Shown here one piece after another: positions 1 to 7,520 of a DNA stretch of 11,335 nucleotides. The stretch covers positions 1 through 11,335 of the forward strand of contig CALPIR020000062.1 in assembly GCA_943323675.2 (NCBI GenBank), written 5' to 3'. Source of the DNA: Chitinophaga pinensis (GTDB lineage Bacteria > Bacteroidota > Bacteroidia > UKL13-3). The notes below the pieces were generated by a model that had not been told where the DNA came from, did no database searches, and saw only the letters and a list, made by a program, of their open reading frames with translations. How positions within the stretch are numbered: the first letter of the stretch is position 1; every line of letters begins with the position of its first letter. A program made the position numbers and the translations under genes.

Positions 1-1
1 A

Positions 2-241
2 CTCGAGCTTAGAAGGGGTGAATTACGTTTTAGGATGGAATACCAACGTCAAATTTCAGGATTTATTTGGGGTAGTATTCAAGCTGGCTACCGATACAAT
101 TTCTCGTATAGAGCAGATCAAACAGAAAAAGACGGAACAGATTTTTTTAGAGGATTTGTAGGCAAGCAAAATTATGCCATGATAAATGAACTAAGCGGTG
201 CTTTATATTTTAATATTGGTATACATTTAGTTAGTCCATAA
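2..241 (+). CDS. C-terminal fragment of a probable outer-membrane beta-barrel protein
   Basis: The frame is open from the left window edge, so only the last 79 residues are present; the internal ATG at 35 is not needed as a start. The fragment alternates polar and hydrophobic or aromatic residues in short stretches (MEYQRQISGFIWGSIQAGYRYNF written in two parts: MEYQRQISGF, then IWGSIQAGYRYNF) and ends in NIGIHLVSP. That pattern fits the closing transmembrane strands of a Bacteroidota outer-membrane barrel. Inference: it may belong to a DUF6268-like barrel family, but this rests on general resemblance only. The C-terminus ends in Ser-Pro, not the terminal aromatic residue common in proteobacterial porins. 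It converges with the exporter operon on the other strand and ends 66 bp from it, so it is not part of that operon. The substrate and role cannot be told. Confidence 0.55.
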   Translation, partial: LELRRGELRFRMEYQRQISGFIWGSIQAGYRYNFSYRADQTEKDGTDFFRGFVGKQNYAMINELSGALYFNIGIHLVSP

Positions 242-252
242 ATAAAGTGTAT

Positions 253-293
253 GTTGATACAAATTCACTTCTATGAGGTTCATTTGTATCAAC
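253..293. terminator. Inverted repeat between convergent genes, probable bidirectional terminator
   Basis: A perfect 12-bp inverted repeat, GTTGATACAAAT (253-264) and ATTTGTATCAAC (282-293), encloses a 17-nt loop. It lies 12 bp after the stop of the plus-strand beta-barrel gene and 14 bp after the stop of the minus-strand ATPase gene, where convergent transcripts must end. Neither side has a strong T-run, so termination efficiency is uncertain. An alternative small pairing exists between AAGTG (245-249) and CACTT (266-270). Confidence 0.55.
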
Positions 294-306
294 GTTTGCT
301 TAATAA

Positions 307-984
307 TTACATCCTGATAATTCTTCCATCTTCCATTTCTATAATGCGGTCGGTACTTTGCGCAAATTCGTTATCGTGCGTTACAATTAATAACGTTTGT
401 TTAAACTCGTGTGCCAGTTCGTTAAATATATCAAACACTATCTGGCTGTTCTTTTTATCCAAGTTTCCGGTAGGTTCATCACCCATAATAATTAAGGGGT
501 CGTTTATTAATGCACGTGCTATTGCTACACGTTGTTTTTGTCCACCAGAAAGCTGATTAGCCATTTTGTGCGCTTCGTTATCAATACCCAAAATACGCAA
601 CTTTTCCATTGCACGATGTTCAACCTCCTGCTCCGAATATTTGCCTAATTTTAAACCGGGTAACATCACATTGCGCAACACACTAAACTCATTTAATAAA
701 TAATGAAACTGAAAAACGAAACCTATTTTTTCATTTCTTACCAATGCCAACTCGCCTTCTTTTTTGTTCCGCATGGGCACGCCATCAATTAACAAATCGC
801 CTTCGTAATCCGTATCCATGGTCGATAAAATATATAGTAAAGTTGATTTACCACAACCCGACTTTCCAATCACAGATACAAACTCTCCCCTGTTAATTTC
901 AAAACTTACGTCCTTTAAAACCTGAATGGTAATAGGATCGTGAAAGTTTTTACTAATACCTTTTGCCTGTAGAACAATGCTCAT
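307..984 (-). CDS. ABC transporter ATP-binding protein, LolD/MacB type
   Basis: This 225-residue protein is the cytoplasmic ATPase of an exporter or envelope-remodelling ABC system. All nucleotide-binding motifs are present: Walker A GKSGCGKST (40-48), Q-loop Q92 in FVFQFHYLL, signature LSGGQKQR (145-152), Walker B with D-loop ending GDEPTGNLD (168-176), and H-loop H202 in TVTHD-like context (VTHDN). The DEPTGNLD form and the length are typical of the LolD/MacB/FtsE branch, whose partners are FtsX-like permeases. It is the last gene of a three-gene operon; its ATG follows the permease stop after one base, so translation is probably coupled. It has no fused membrane domain, so the permease and ATPase are separate chains, unlike E. 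coli MacB. Substrate is unknown. The family assignment is firm; the name LolD is not used because lipoprotein release is unproven. Confidence 0.93.
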   Translation of the reverse strand: MSIVLQAKGISKNFHDPITIQVLKDVSFEINRGEFVSVIGKSGCGKSTLLYILSTMDTDYEGDLLIDGVPMRNKKEGELALVRNEKIGFVFQFHYLLNEFSVLRNVMLPGLKLGKYSEQEVEHRAMEKLRILGIDNEAHKMANQLSGGQKQRVAIARALINDPLIIMGDEPTGNLDKKNSQIVFDIFNELAHEFKQTLLIVTHDNEFAQSTDRIIEMEDGRIIRM

Positions 985-985
985 A

Positions 986-2245
986 TTATTTACCTCTAAT
1001 AATAACTACTGGGTCTATTTTACTAGCCTTACGCGCAGGAAACAATCCAGCAAAATAAGTGGTGATTAGTGAAAATATGATACCTATAACATAAAACTTA
1101 GGATTATAATTTATAGGATATGTTTTAATAGTTGGCAATGCCGCTGTATTAAAGGGCACATTATCAATAACCACAGATAAACCAAAACCAGAAATCAACC
1201 CAGCCAATCCTCCAAAAAAGCCAATTGTTAATGCAATGGAGATAAATATAATATTAACATCATTACCAGAAAATCCTGTTGCTTTTAAAATAGCGATGGA
1301 ATCCATTTTTTCGTAAATCATCATATTTAATATGTTGTAAATTCCAAATCCGGCAACAACCAACAATGTTATTCCTACTGCATAAGAAATAATCGACCTA
1401 ACAGAACTTCCCGTTTCAAATTGAGAATTGGCTGTTTGTATATCTTCGGCATCTAAATTAAAAACCTTAGCATATTCTTTGCCAACTAAAGGAGCCAATG
1501 TCATGTCTGTTAACTTAATTTGAATATCGGTGACATAATTACTAGGCTTACCTAATAATTTTTGCGCAGTGGTTAATGAGGCATAACTTTGTGTTTTATC
1601 AAAATCTTGCAGACCAGATTGGAAAAGTCCGACTACCTTTAATTGTATTCTATCTCCTTTAGGAGTAGTAACTTGAACTACATCCCCGATATTAGCCAAC
1701 ATTTTATCAGCTAATCCTTTACCTAAAATAATACTGTTGGGAGTGTTTTTTAAATCAATAAATTTACCAGCCGTTACATAATCCTGAAAATAGAAAAGTT
1801 TATTTTCAGCCTCTACATCAATACCATTAATTACACCTGTTACATCAATGGCTCCAACGTTATAAAACACTTGAGCTACCAACTTTGGTGCTACTCCAAA
1901 AACCCTTTTGTCATTTTTTAATGCATCTATTATAGCTCCATAATTATAAATTTCAGCTCGGGTTCCACTTGGCTTTACAGAGTGTATAAAGTTGTAGTGA
2001 TTTTTAAATTTATCGCTTATGGCAATAGGTTGATTAGGAGTAGCTTTAAGCTCGTTATATAATTTAATATGTGGGGTTCGATTTAATATCAACCCGTCCA
2101 GCAAATCATTTAAGCCAGTCATAAAACCCAATAGGGTAATAAACATAGCAATACTAAATGTAACACCGATGGCTGCAACTAATGTTTGTCGCCAACGAGC
2201 CACCAACAATGATTTTGCAATGGTAAATATTAATTTGGTGTTCAT
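986..2245 (-). CDS. ABC transporter permease, MacB/LolC/FtsX family
   Basis: This 419-residue inner-membrane protein has the four-helix FtsX/MacB layout. One helix lies near the N-terminus (about 22-45) and is followed by a large periplasmic MacB-type domain (about 46-280). Three C-terminal helices follow (about 286-308, 331-360 and 384-404). The short loop after helix 2 carries EKMDSIAILKATGFSGNDV, the usual cytoplasmic coupling segment. The end, FPARKASKIDPVVIIRGK, is the classic family C-terminus. Its ATG overlaps the stop of the adaptor gene in ATGA, and the ATPase starts one base after its own stop, so the three subunits are made together. Only one permease is encoded, so a homodimer is expected. 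In this family the permease transmits ATP-driven movement to the periplasm instead of forming a simple channel. The exported molecule cannot be inferred. Confidence 0.9.
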   Translation of the reverse strand: MNTKLIFTIAKSLLVARWRQTLVAAIGVTFSIAMFITLLGFMTGLNDLLDGLILNRTPHIKLYNELKATPNQPIAISDKFKNHYNFIHSVKPSGTRAEIYNYGAIIDALKNDKRVFGVAPKLVAQVFYNVGAIDVTGVINGIDVEAENKLFYFQDYVTAGKFIDLKNTPNSIILGKGLADKMLANIGDVVQVTTPKGDRIQLKVVGLFQSGLQDFDKTQSYASLTTAQKLLGKPSNYVTDIQIKLTDMTLAPLVGKEYAKVFNLDAEDIQTANSQFETGSSVRSIISYAVGITLLVVAGFGIYNILNMMIYEKMDSIAILKATGFSGNDVNIIFISIALTIGFFGGLAGLISGFGLSVVIDNVPFNTAALPTIKTYPINYNPKFYVIGIIFSLITTYFAGLFPARKASKIDPVVIIRGK

Positions 2246-3324
2246 TTTATTTTCCCAATAATTTCATCATCGGCAGTAATCCCCGATAAAATCTCTACAC
2301 GCTCATAATCCTTTAATCCAATCTTAACGGCAACTTTGTCACCACTTATTTTAGTTACAAAACCATCATCACTAACCAAACTACGCGGTAAGGTTAAAAT
2401 ATTATTTTTGGTTTGAATTACCACATTGGCCTCCACAGTTAAATTAGGATATAACACAGGTGGAGTTTTGATAAACTTTGCTTCTACCAAAAACGACTTG
2501 GTACGCTCATTCATCAATGGATTTATTTTTTCAATAACCGCTTCAAACACCTCTCCTTTGTAACTATCTAAACTGATTAAAACCAATTGTCCCTTTTTCA
2601 ATCGCACAATATCATACTCATCAACCTGTAGTTCTATCTTGAAACTGGTTGTAGAGCCTATAATAGCCAAAGCCATTTGAGGAGTAACCATCTCCCCTTT
2701 CTCTTTTAAAATACTATAAACTTTGCCATCAACCTCACTTTTTACAATAAAATCTTGATTTTGCTGTTCAGAAATTTGCAGGTTATTTTTTGATTGCTTT
2801 GATATAAAACTTAACTGTCGTTTTAATTCCTCGTACTTTAATAAAGCAGACTGGTATAGTGCGCGTGAGTTTTCGTAAGCCAATTTACGTTGCTCTATTT
2901 CAACCTGCGAACCCACTTGTTGATTCCACAATGTTAACTGACGATTATAAAGTGAAGAATCAACGAGCCACTTATTTTTAGCAAACTCAATATTTACTTT
3001 TAGTTCAGACAGCTTGCTTTTATTGGCAGCATAATCGTTGTATGAAGCAGCTAATCGAGCATTTTCGGTATTAATCTTTGATATTTCGTTCACCACAGAT
3101 AGCAGCGGTGTGCCTTTTGCTACTTGATCACCTTCGGTAACAAAAATAGTATTGATGATACCATTTACTGTAGCGAATACTTGGTATTGATTAGCAGCTT
3201 TAATTACACCCGAAGCGTAAACAGACTCGGTAATATTTGATACAATTGGCTTGGTTGTTTCTACTTTACTTGTGCAAGCAAATAGAACCATTGTAGCCAA
3301 TAGCAATAGGCTAAATTTATTCAT
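2242..3324 (-). CDS. Periplasmic adaptor lipoprotein of ABC exporter (HlyD/MacA/RND-MFP family)
   Basis: This 360-residue protein starts with a lipoprotein signal: MNKFSLLLL, hydrophobic core, then LFAC with lipidated C17. The rest follows membrane-fusion-protein architecture. There is a first half-lipoyl segment (about 47-78, with VNGIINTIFVTEGDQVAKG), a long Lys/Glu/Gln-rich alpha-hairpin (about 80-185) and a second half-lipoyl segment (about 191-222, with VDGKVYSILKEKGEMV). A beta-barrel (about 225-305) and a membrane-proximal C-terminal domain follow. Such adaptors link an inner-membrane transporter to a TolC-like outer-membrane duct. No TolC-like gene is visible here, so the duct would be supplied from elsewhere. 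It is the first gene of the exporter operon and overlaps the permease by 4 bp. The start is supported by the well-formed signal peptide and by a promoter-like element directly upstream. Confidence 0.9.
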   Translation of the reverse strand: MNKFSLLLLATMVLFACTSKVETTKPIVSNITESVYASGVIKAANQYQVFATVNGIINTIFVTEGDQVAKGTPLLSVVNEISKINTENARLAASYNDYAANKSKLSELKVNIEFAKNKWLVDSSLYNRQLTLWNQQVGSQVEIEQRKLAYENSRALYQSALLKYEELKRQLSFISKQSKNNLQISEQQNQDFIVKSEVDGKVYSILKEKGEMVTPQMALAIIGSTTSFKIELQVDEYDIVRLKKGQLVLISLDSYKGEVFEAVIEKINPLMNERTKSFLVEAKFIKTPPVLYPNLTVEANVVIQTKNNILTLPRSLVSDDGFVTKISGDKVAVKIGLKDYERVEILSGITADDEIIGKIK

Positions 3325-3624
3325 ACTTCAAATCTATTACTTAATTGCAATCAACAACCATGATTCGCATCATAAATATTGTTGGGTTTGGAGGCTGGAA
3401 ATTAGTGAATCAAGTTGGTAATAAAATTGCAAAATGAACAAAAAGCTATCGTAATCCATAAATAGAAGGAGAAGTGAAGGATGTAAGAAAACCTTAAATA
3501 CTTAGAGTTGCAATGGAAAATTAGACTTCAAATGCTAAAAAAGAAACTATGAGTCCGCGAGTCAATCTCTTTTAAATTAAAAATAATAATCGTAAAATCG
3601 AAGTAACCTTAATTAGCCAAGTAT
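3325..3624. other. Divergent intergenic spacer, no gene seen
   Basis: This 300-bp region separates the minus-strand exporter operon from the plus-strand exonuclease gene. I find no credible small gene. It holds the exporter promoter at its left end. Next to that, just upstream of the promoter's TTG, is a 14-bp dyad ATGAT-TCGC-ATCAT (3360-3373) that could be an operator. A short direct repeat GAGTC-CGC-GAGTC lies at about 3551-3563. I see no convincing plus-strand promoter of the TAnnTTTG type ahead of 3625. Confidence 0.6.
3329..3357 (-). promoter_or_regulatory. Promoter-like element for the ABC exporter operon
   Basis: On the minus strand TTG (3357-3355), an 18-bp spacer and TAGATTTG (3336-3329) match the Bacteroidota housekeeping form TTG-N19-TAnnTTTG, with a perfect -7 part. 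The -7 box ends only 4 bp before the adaptor ATG, so transcription would start at or very near the start codon and give a leaderless or almost leaderless mRNA. Other start sites are not excluded. Confidence 0.5.
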
Positions 3625-4344
3625 ATGTTACAAAACCTCGACTTAACAAAAATGTTGGTACTTGACATTGAAACAGTGCCACAACACCCCAACTACGAGC
3701 ATGCACCAGAAAAATGGCAACATTTATGGGATAAAAAATCAGCTTTTATTAAACGTGAAGAATCACAAACTGCTGCTGATGTATATCCACGGGCAGGAAT
3801 ATATGCCGAGTTTGGAAAGATTATTTGCATTTCGGTGGGCATATTTAATAGAAGTGGAAACTATTGGCAATTCAGGGTAAAATCCTTTTATGGCGATGAT
3901 GAGAAAATTTTATTAGATGAATTTATCACCATGCTGAATAGACATTTTGATGAACCCGATAACCTTTTGTGTGCACATAATGGCAAAGAATTTGACTTTC
4001 CTTATCTATGCAGAAGGATGCTGATAAACGGACTTGAAATCCCGTCTATATTAAACATTGCAGGTAAAAAACCATGGGAAGTAAACCACCTTGACACCAT
4101 GGAATTATGGAAATTTGGCGATTTTAAAAACTTTACCTCTTTAGAATTATTGGCTGCCACGTTTAACATACCAACCCCCAAAGATGATATAGATGGTAGC
4201 CAAGTTTGGAGGGTATATTGGAATGAAAAAGATTTAGAACGTATTAAGACCTATTGCCAAAAAGATGTGGTTACGGTTGCTCAACTGATACTAAAATTTA
4301 GAGGAGAGGCTTTATTAGAGGAACATGATGTGATTATGAGCTAG
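3625..4344 (+). CDS. DEDDy-type 3'-5' exonuclease (PolB-like proofreading fold)
   Basis: This 239-residue protein carries the RNase H-like DEDD exonuclease motifs. Exo I is LDIETVP with D14 and E16; Exo II is AHNGKEFDFPYL with D124; LDTMELWKFG supplies D157; Exo III is YCQKD with Y210 and D214, so it is the DEDDy class. These residues bind two metal ions and remove nucleotides from 3' ends. The family resembles stand-alone predicted exonucleases related to the proofreading domain of family B DNA polymerases; whether DNA or RNA is the substrate is not known from sequence. The ATG at 3625 leaves a short lead (MLQNLDLTKM) before the first motif; ATG 3652 is a possible later start but would cut into the strand before Exo I. 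It is cytoplasmic. RNase R begins 76 bp downstream on the same strand, so the two may be co-transcribed. Confidence 0.88.
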   Translation: MLQNLDLTKMLVLDIETVPQHPNYEHAPEKWQHLWDKKSAFIKREESQTAADVYPRAGIYAEFGKIICISVGIFNRSGNYWQFRVKSFYGDDEKILLDEFITMLNRHFDEPDNLLCAHNGKEFDFPYLCRRMLINGLEIPSILNIAGKKPWEVNHLDTMELWKFGDFKNFTSLELLAATFNIPTPKDDIDGSQVWRVYWNEKDLERIKTYCQKDVVTVAQLILKFRGEALLEEHDVIMS

Positions 4345-4420
4345 TGCATTGAAATCAACCTCAAAAAGTTAACACCAACCTAATCCAATTTTACTTACTT
4401 TTACCAAGGTAAATGAGCAT

Positions 4421-6625
4421 ATGAAAAGAGAAAAGAACTTAAAAACTGTACGTAAGGAAATTGAACGTTTTTTTGCAGCAAACAGTAAAAAGGCATTCAA
4501 CTACAAACAAATTTGTGCAGCATTAGATATAGAAAGTACCGAAGGAAAAAACTACATCATCAGAACATTGAAACAAATGGAAAAAGATGGGATGATTGAT
4601 GAGGTAATGCCAGGTAAATATTTGGCGTTATTAACTACACATTTTATAACTGGCAGATTAGAAGTAACCCAACGTGGTGCTGGATTTGTAATACCTGAAG
4701 AAAGAAGCGAAATTAAAGATGATATTTACATTGGAAGTGAAAACTTAAATACGGGTTTACATGGCGATACCGTTAAAGTAAACCTATTTGCCAAACGAAG
4801 TGGAAGCCGAGTAGAAGGTGAAGTGATAGAAGTGCTTAAACGCAAACGTGAGGAATTCGTAGGAGTGGTTGAGCTAGGTCATAATTATGCATTCGTTTCG
4901 CCCGATGATAAACGCGTACCTATTGATATTTTTATTCCCGAAGGCAAAATAAACAATGCCAAAAATGGAGAGAAAGTGCTAGCACGTGTAGTTGATTGGA
5001 GCAACGAACACAAAAACCCAATAGGAGAAATAATAGAAATTTTAGGTAAGCCTGGTGACCACAATACCGAAATGCACGCCATTATTGCTGAGTATGGCTT
5101 TGCAAATAAATTCCCTGAAACGGTTGAAAAAGAGGCAGATAAAATCCGTGATGTAATTACCAATGAAGAAATAGCCAAGCGGAAAGATTTCAGAAAAATT
5201 ACCACATTTACAATCGATCCTGAAGATGCAAAAGATTTTGATGATGCACTTTCAATTGAGGAGGTTGGTGATGGCATATACGAGATTGGTGTTCATATTG
5301 CCGATGTATCTCATTATGTAACCAAAGATAGTGTGCTTGATGCCGAAGCTTTTGAACGAGCTACATCTGTTTATTTGGTAGACAGAACTATCCCCATGCT
5401 GCCTGAAAAGTTGAGTAATGGCGTTTGCTCACTTCGACCTAACGAAGAGAAACTAACATTTAGTGCCGTTTTTAAAATGAACCTTGAGGGTGAAATATTA
5501 GATAAATGGATTGGAAAAACAGTAATTTACAGTGATAGGCGTTTTGCATATGAAGATGCTCAAGAACGAATTGAAAGTAAAGAAGGAGACTTTGCAAAGG
5601 AAATTAACACATTAAACGATATAGCTTTAATATTACGCAAAGCACGATTTAAAAATGGAGCGGTAAACTTTGAAACTGAAGAGGTAAAGTTTAAATTAGA
5701 TGAAAACTATAAGCCAATAGGTATATTTAAAAAGGTGCGTAAAGATGCACACAAAATGATTGAGGAGTTTATGCTATTAGCTAACCGAACTGTAGCAGAG
5801 TTTGTGCATAATATGAAAGGCGAAAAACAACCTAAAACATTCGTGTACCGTGTTCACGAACCGCCAAGCGAAGAAAAACTAAAACTATTTAATTTGTTTG
5901 CAGCACGTTTTGGACTGAGCATCCAAACCACTTCTCAAAAATCTATCTCAACTTCATTTAATAATTTATTAAACGATGTAGAAGGTAAGCCAGAACAAAA
6001 TATTGTTCAAAACATGGCGGTACGTAGTATGATGAAGGCATATTACAGTACGAAAAAAACAAGTCATTATGGTTTAGCATTTGATTATTACACTCACTTT
6101 ACCTCTCCTATTCGTAGATACCCAGATTTAATGGCTCACCGTTTATTGTTTTCTTACTTAAACAACGGCAAATCGGCTAATGATGTAGAGTATGAAGAAA
6201 AATGTAAACACGCTTCACAAATGGAAATTCAGGCAGCTGATGCCGAACGTGCAAGTGTCAAATACAAACAAGTCGAGTACATAAAACAATTTATTGGCGA
6301 ACAGTTTGAAGGCATAATAAGTGGTGTAACCGAATGGGGAATTTATGTTGAGATAACCGAATACAAATGCGAGGGCTTGGTAAGATTAGCCAACTTAACA
6401 GACGACTTTTACGATTATGATGAATTTAACCAATGGATAATTGGCAGACGTACCCGTAAAATATTTCAATTAGGTGGTGAAGTTAAGGTCATTGTTAAGC
6501 AAGCAGATCTTCAAAAACGCCAAATAGATTTAGATGTTGCAGAAGTATCTGCGCCTCGCAGAATTAACCATAAGATTGACAAAAACGCGCGTAAAGACGA
6601 AAAAAGAAAAAAACGCAGAAGATAA
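4421..6625 (+). CDS. rnr: Ribonuclease R (RNase II/RNB family 3'-5' exoribonuclease)
   Basis: The 734-residue protein has full RNase R architecture. It starts with a winged-helix segment (about 1-70) and two cold-shock-like RNA-binding domains (about 74-140 and 147-210). The RNB catalytic domain (about 258-590) and an S1 domain (about 626-707) follow, then a Lys/Arg-rich tail ending KRKKRRR. The catalytic motif TIDPEDAKDFDDALS provides D266, D272, D274 and D275. The second RNB signature, HFTSPIRRYPDLMAHR (559-574), is intact. RNase R degrades structured RNA processively from the 3' end and acts in rRNA, tmRNA-tagged mRNA and stress-related turnover. The length is near the family norm. Upstream there is only a weak -7-like TACTTTTA (4396-4403). 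A three-codon frame ATG-AGC-ATA-TGA (4413-4424) overlaps its start codon. It may be co-transcribed with the exonuclease gene before it. Confidence 0.96.
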   Translation: MKREKNLKTVRKEIERFFAANSKKAFNYKQICAALDIESTEGKNYIIRTLKQMEKDGMIDEVMPGKYLALLTTHFITGRLEVTQRGAGFVIPEERSEIKDDIYIGSENLNTGLHGDTVKVNLFAKRSGSRVEGEVIEVLKRKREEFVGVVELGHNYAFVSPDDKRVPIDIFIPEGKINNAKNGEKVLARVVDWSNEHKNPIGEIIEILGKPGDHNTEMHAIIAEYGFANKFPETVEKEADKIRDVITNEEIAKRKDFRKITTFTIDPEDAKDFDDALSIEEVGDGIYEIGVHIADVSHYVTKDSVLDAEAFERATSVYLVDRTIPMLPEKLSNGVCSLRPNEEKLTFSAVFKMNLEGEILDKWIGKTVIYSDRRFAYEDAQERIESKEGDFAKEINTLNDIALILRKARFKNGAVNFETEEVKFKLDENYKPIGIFKKVRKDAHKMIEEFMLLANRTVAEFVHNMKGEKQPKTFVYRVHEPPSEEKLKLFNLFAARFGLSIQTTSQKSISTSFNNLLNDVEGKPEQNIVQNMAVRSMMKAYYSTKKTSHYGLAFDYYTHFTSPIRRYPDLMAHRLLFSYLNNGKSANDVEYEEKCKHASQMEIQAADAERASVKYKQVEYIKQFIGEQFEGIISGVTEWGIYVEITEYKCEGLVRLANLTDDFYDYDEFNQWIIGRRTRKIFQLGGEVKVIVKQADLQKRQIDLDVAEVSAPRRINHKIDKNARKDEKRKKRRR

Positions 6626-6654
6626 CTTAAATTATTTTTCTCGCTGATAGTCAA

Positions 6655-6712
6655 TATTTTTGCACTTTAATGCCACATGCATGAGAAATAAATACTCAAA
6701 CTCATATATTTG
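6655..6712 (+). promoter_or_regulatory. Two candidate -7 boxes upstream of the WG-repeat gene
   Basis: TATTTTTG (6655-6662) and TATATTTG (6705-6712) both match the Bacteroidota -7 consensus TAnnTTTG exactly. Neither has a clear TTTG at -33; the first has a T-rich stretch (6635-6639) near that place. The first would give a leader of about 65 nt and the second about 15 nt. At least one probably drives the gene at 6733, separately from RNase R. Confidence 0.4.
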
Positions 6713-6732
6713 GCTAAATTTAGAAGTAAGAA

Positions 6733-7125
6733 ATGAGAGGATTTTTATTAAGTATAGTTATATTATTTTCTGTTACCGCATTTGCACAAAAGGGGGGTAA
6801 AAAGCCAGCATCGGGTTATGACATAATACACCCATTTAAAAACGGAATAGCTAAGGTTGAAAAAGACGGTAAGCAAGGATTTATAAATGAAGCGGGTGAA
6901 GAATTTGTTCCTGTAAAATATGATCAGATTTACCCTTGGGAAAAAGGCAGGGCTAAAGTTGAAATTGCCAGTAAATATGGCTTTATAAATGAGGCAGGAG
7001 AAGAATATATACCTGTTAAATACGATTTTATTGGACCATTCAAGAACGGTTTAGCTATTGTTTCGCTTAACGGACGAAGAGGTCTTATAAACGAGGCAGG
7101 CGAAGAAGTTGTAACCTTGCAGTAA
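6733..7125 (+). CDS. Small secreted WG-repeat protein
   Basis: This 130-residue protein starts with a Sec signal peptide (hydrophobic core, then TAFA with cleavage before Q19). A short Gly/Lys linker leads into three tandem repeats with an exact 34-residue period, starting at Y29, Y63 and Y97. Each reads roughly YD-I-PF-NG-AKV, a variable turn, GFINEAGEE and VPVK; INEAGEE is identical in all three. This is the WG (KWG Leptospira-like) repeat pattern, although the Trp-Gly of the name is replaced by Gly-Phe or Gly-Leu. WG-repeat proteins are common in Bacteroidota, usually longer and of unknown function, probably beta-rich and extracytoplasmic. No lipobox is present, so it should be periplasmic or secreted. 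It has its own candidate promoters and a strong terminator, so it is probably monocistronic. Function is not known. Confidence 0.85.
   Translation: MRGFLLSIVILFSVTAFAQKGGKKPASGYDIIHPFKNGIAKVEKDGKQGFINEAGEEFVPVKYDQIYPWEKGRAKVEIASKYGFINEAGEEYIPVKYDFIGPFKNGLAIVSLNGRRGLINEAGEEVVTLQ
6817..7113 (+). repeat. Three in-frame 102-bp tandem repeats within the WG-repeat gene
   Basis: Units start at 6817, 6919 and 7021 and encode 34-residue repeats; the last lacks its final few codons. The DNA copies differ mainly at third positions around the shared INEAGEE segment, so duplication is not very recent or has been under protein-level selection. Confidence 0.8.
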
Positions 7126-7142
7126 AGTACCAAAAAATATTT

Positions 7143-7174
7143 AAAAGCTGTACCCACAAGGTGCAGCTTTTTTT
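7143..7174 (+). terminator. Intrinsic terminator of the WG-repeat gene
   Basis: AAAAGCTGTACC (7143-7154) pairs with GGTGCAGCTTTT (7160-7171) through 12 bp, including one G-U, around the loop CACAA. It runs into seven T residues (7168-7174). It lies 17 bp after the stop codon of the WG-repeat gene. This is a textbook rho-independent terminator. Confidence 0.92.
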
Positions 7175-7215
7175 ATGGGTTGTTTTTAGCAAAACAAATC
7201 CAATTATAAAAGATA

Positions 7216-7269
7216 AATCAATCTCCCTCCACAAAAGGGATATTGGATGGGGATTGATTACCAATCAAT
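7216..7269. repeat. Overlapping, mutually exclusive hairpins
   Basis: AATCAATCTCC (7216-7226) pairs with GGGGATTGATT (7249-7259) through 11 bp with one G-U. The pairing continues after one mismatch with TCCA/TGGA (7228-7231 and 7244-7247). The right arm can instead pair with the next segment: ATTGATT (7253-7259) with AATCAAT (7263-7269), loop ACC. The shape resembles a small palindromic intergenic repeat; its copy number elsewhere cannot be judged from one window. Confidence 0.6.
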
Positions 7270-7335
7270 AAAAATTCAGCGTTAAATATGTAACAACCAT
7301 AGGATAAATCAACAATAACCTCTAATATTGTAAGC

Positions 7336-7520
7336 AAGAGTTCGGTTCATATTTGAAAAAAATAACACTATTTCATTAATGGCTCAACCGCACTTCAAAA
7401 TCAGGCTTTTTTACCCTTGAGGGATTTTTAAAAGTAATTTTAAAGACGTTAGAAGATTGCGAAACCTGTGGAGGCTAAATCCTTATTTATTTATGGATTT
7501 TTATCAAACACCGAACTCTT
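7336..7520. repeat. 11-bp inverted repeats 163 bp apart
   Basis: AAGAGTTCGGT (7336-7346) and ACCGAACTCTT (7510-7520) are perfect inverted copies. Similarity continues inward imperfectly: both sides read TTTGA then an A-rich stretch on their own strand. No clear target-site duplication flanks them, and no coding sequence lies between, so this is at most a candidate for a tiny non-autonomous element or a structured transcript. Confidence 0.45.

Noticed and set aside
251..556. Open frame on the plus strand
   Set aside because: It is antisense to the ABC ATPase gene, whose Walker B and signature motifs fix the coding strand as minus.
3662..3880. Second plus-strand frame inside the exonuclease gene
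   Set aside because: The other frame carries all DEDD motifs over this stretch; this one has none.
4885..5277. Open frame on the minus strand
   Set aside because: It is antisense to the cold-shock and RNB regions of RNase R; Ser-rich shadow translation with no recognisable domain.
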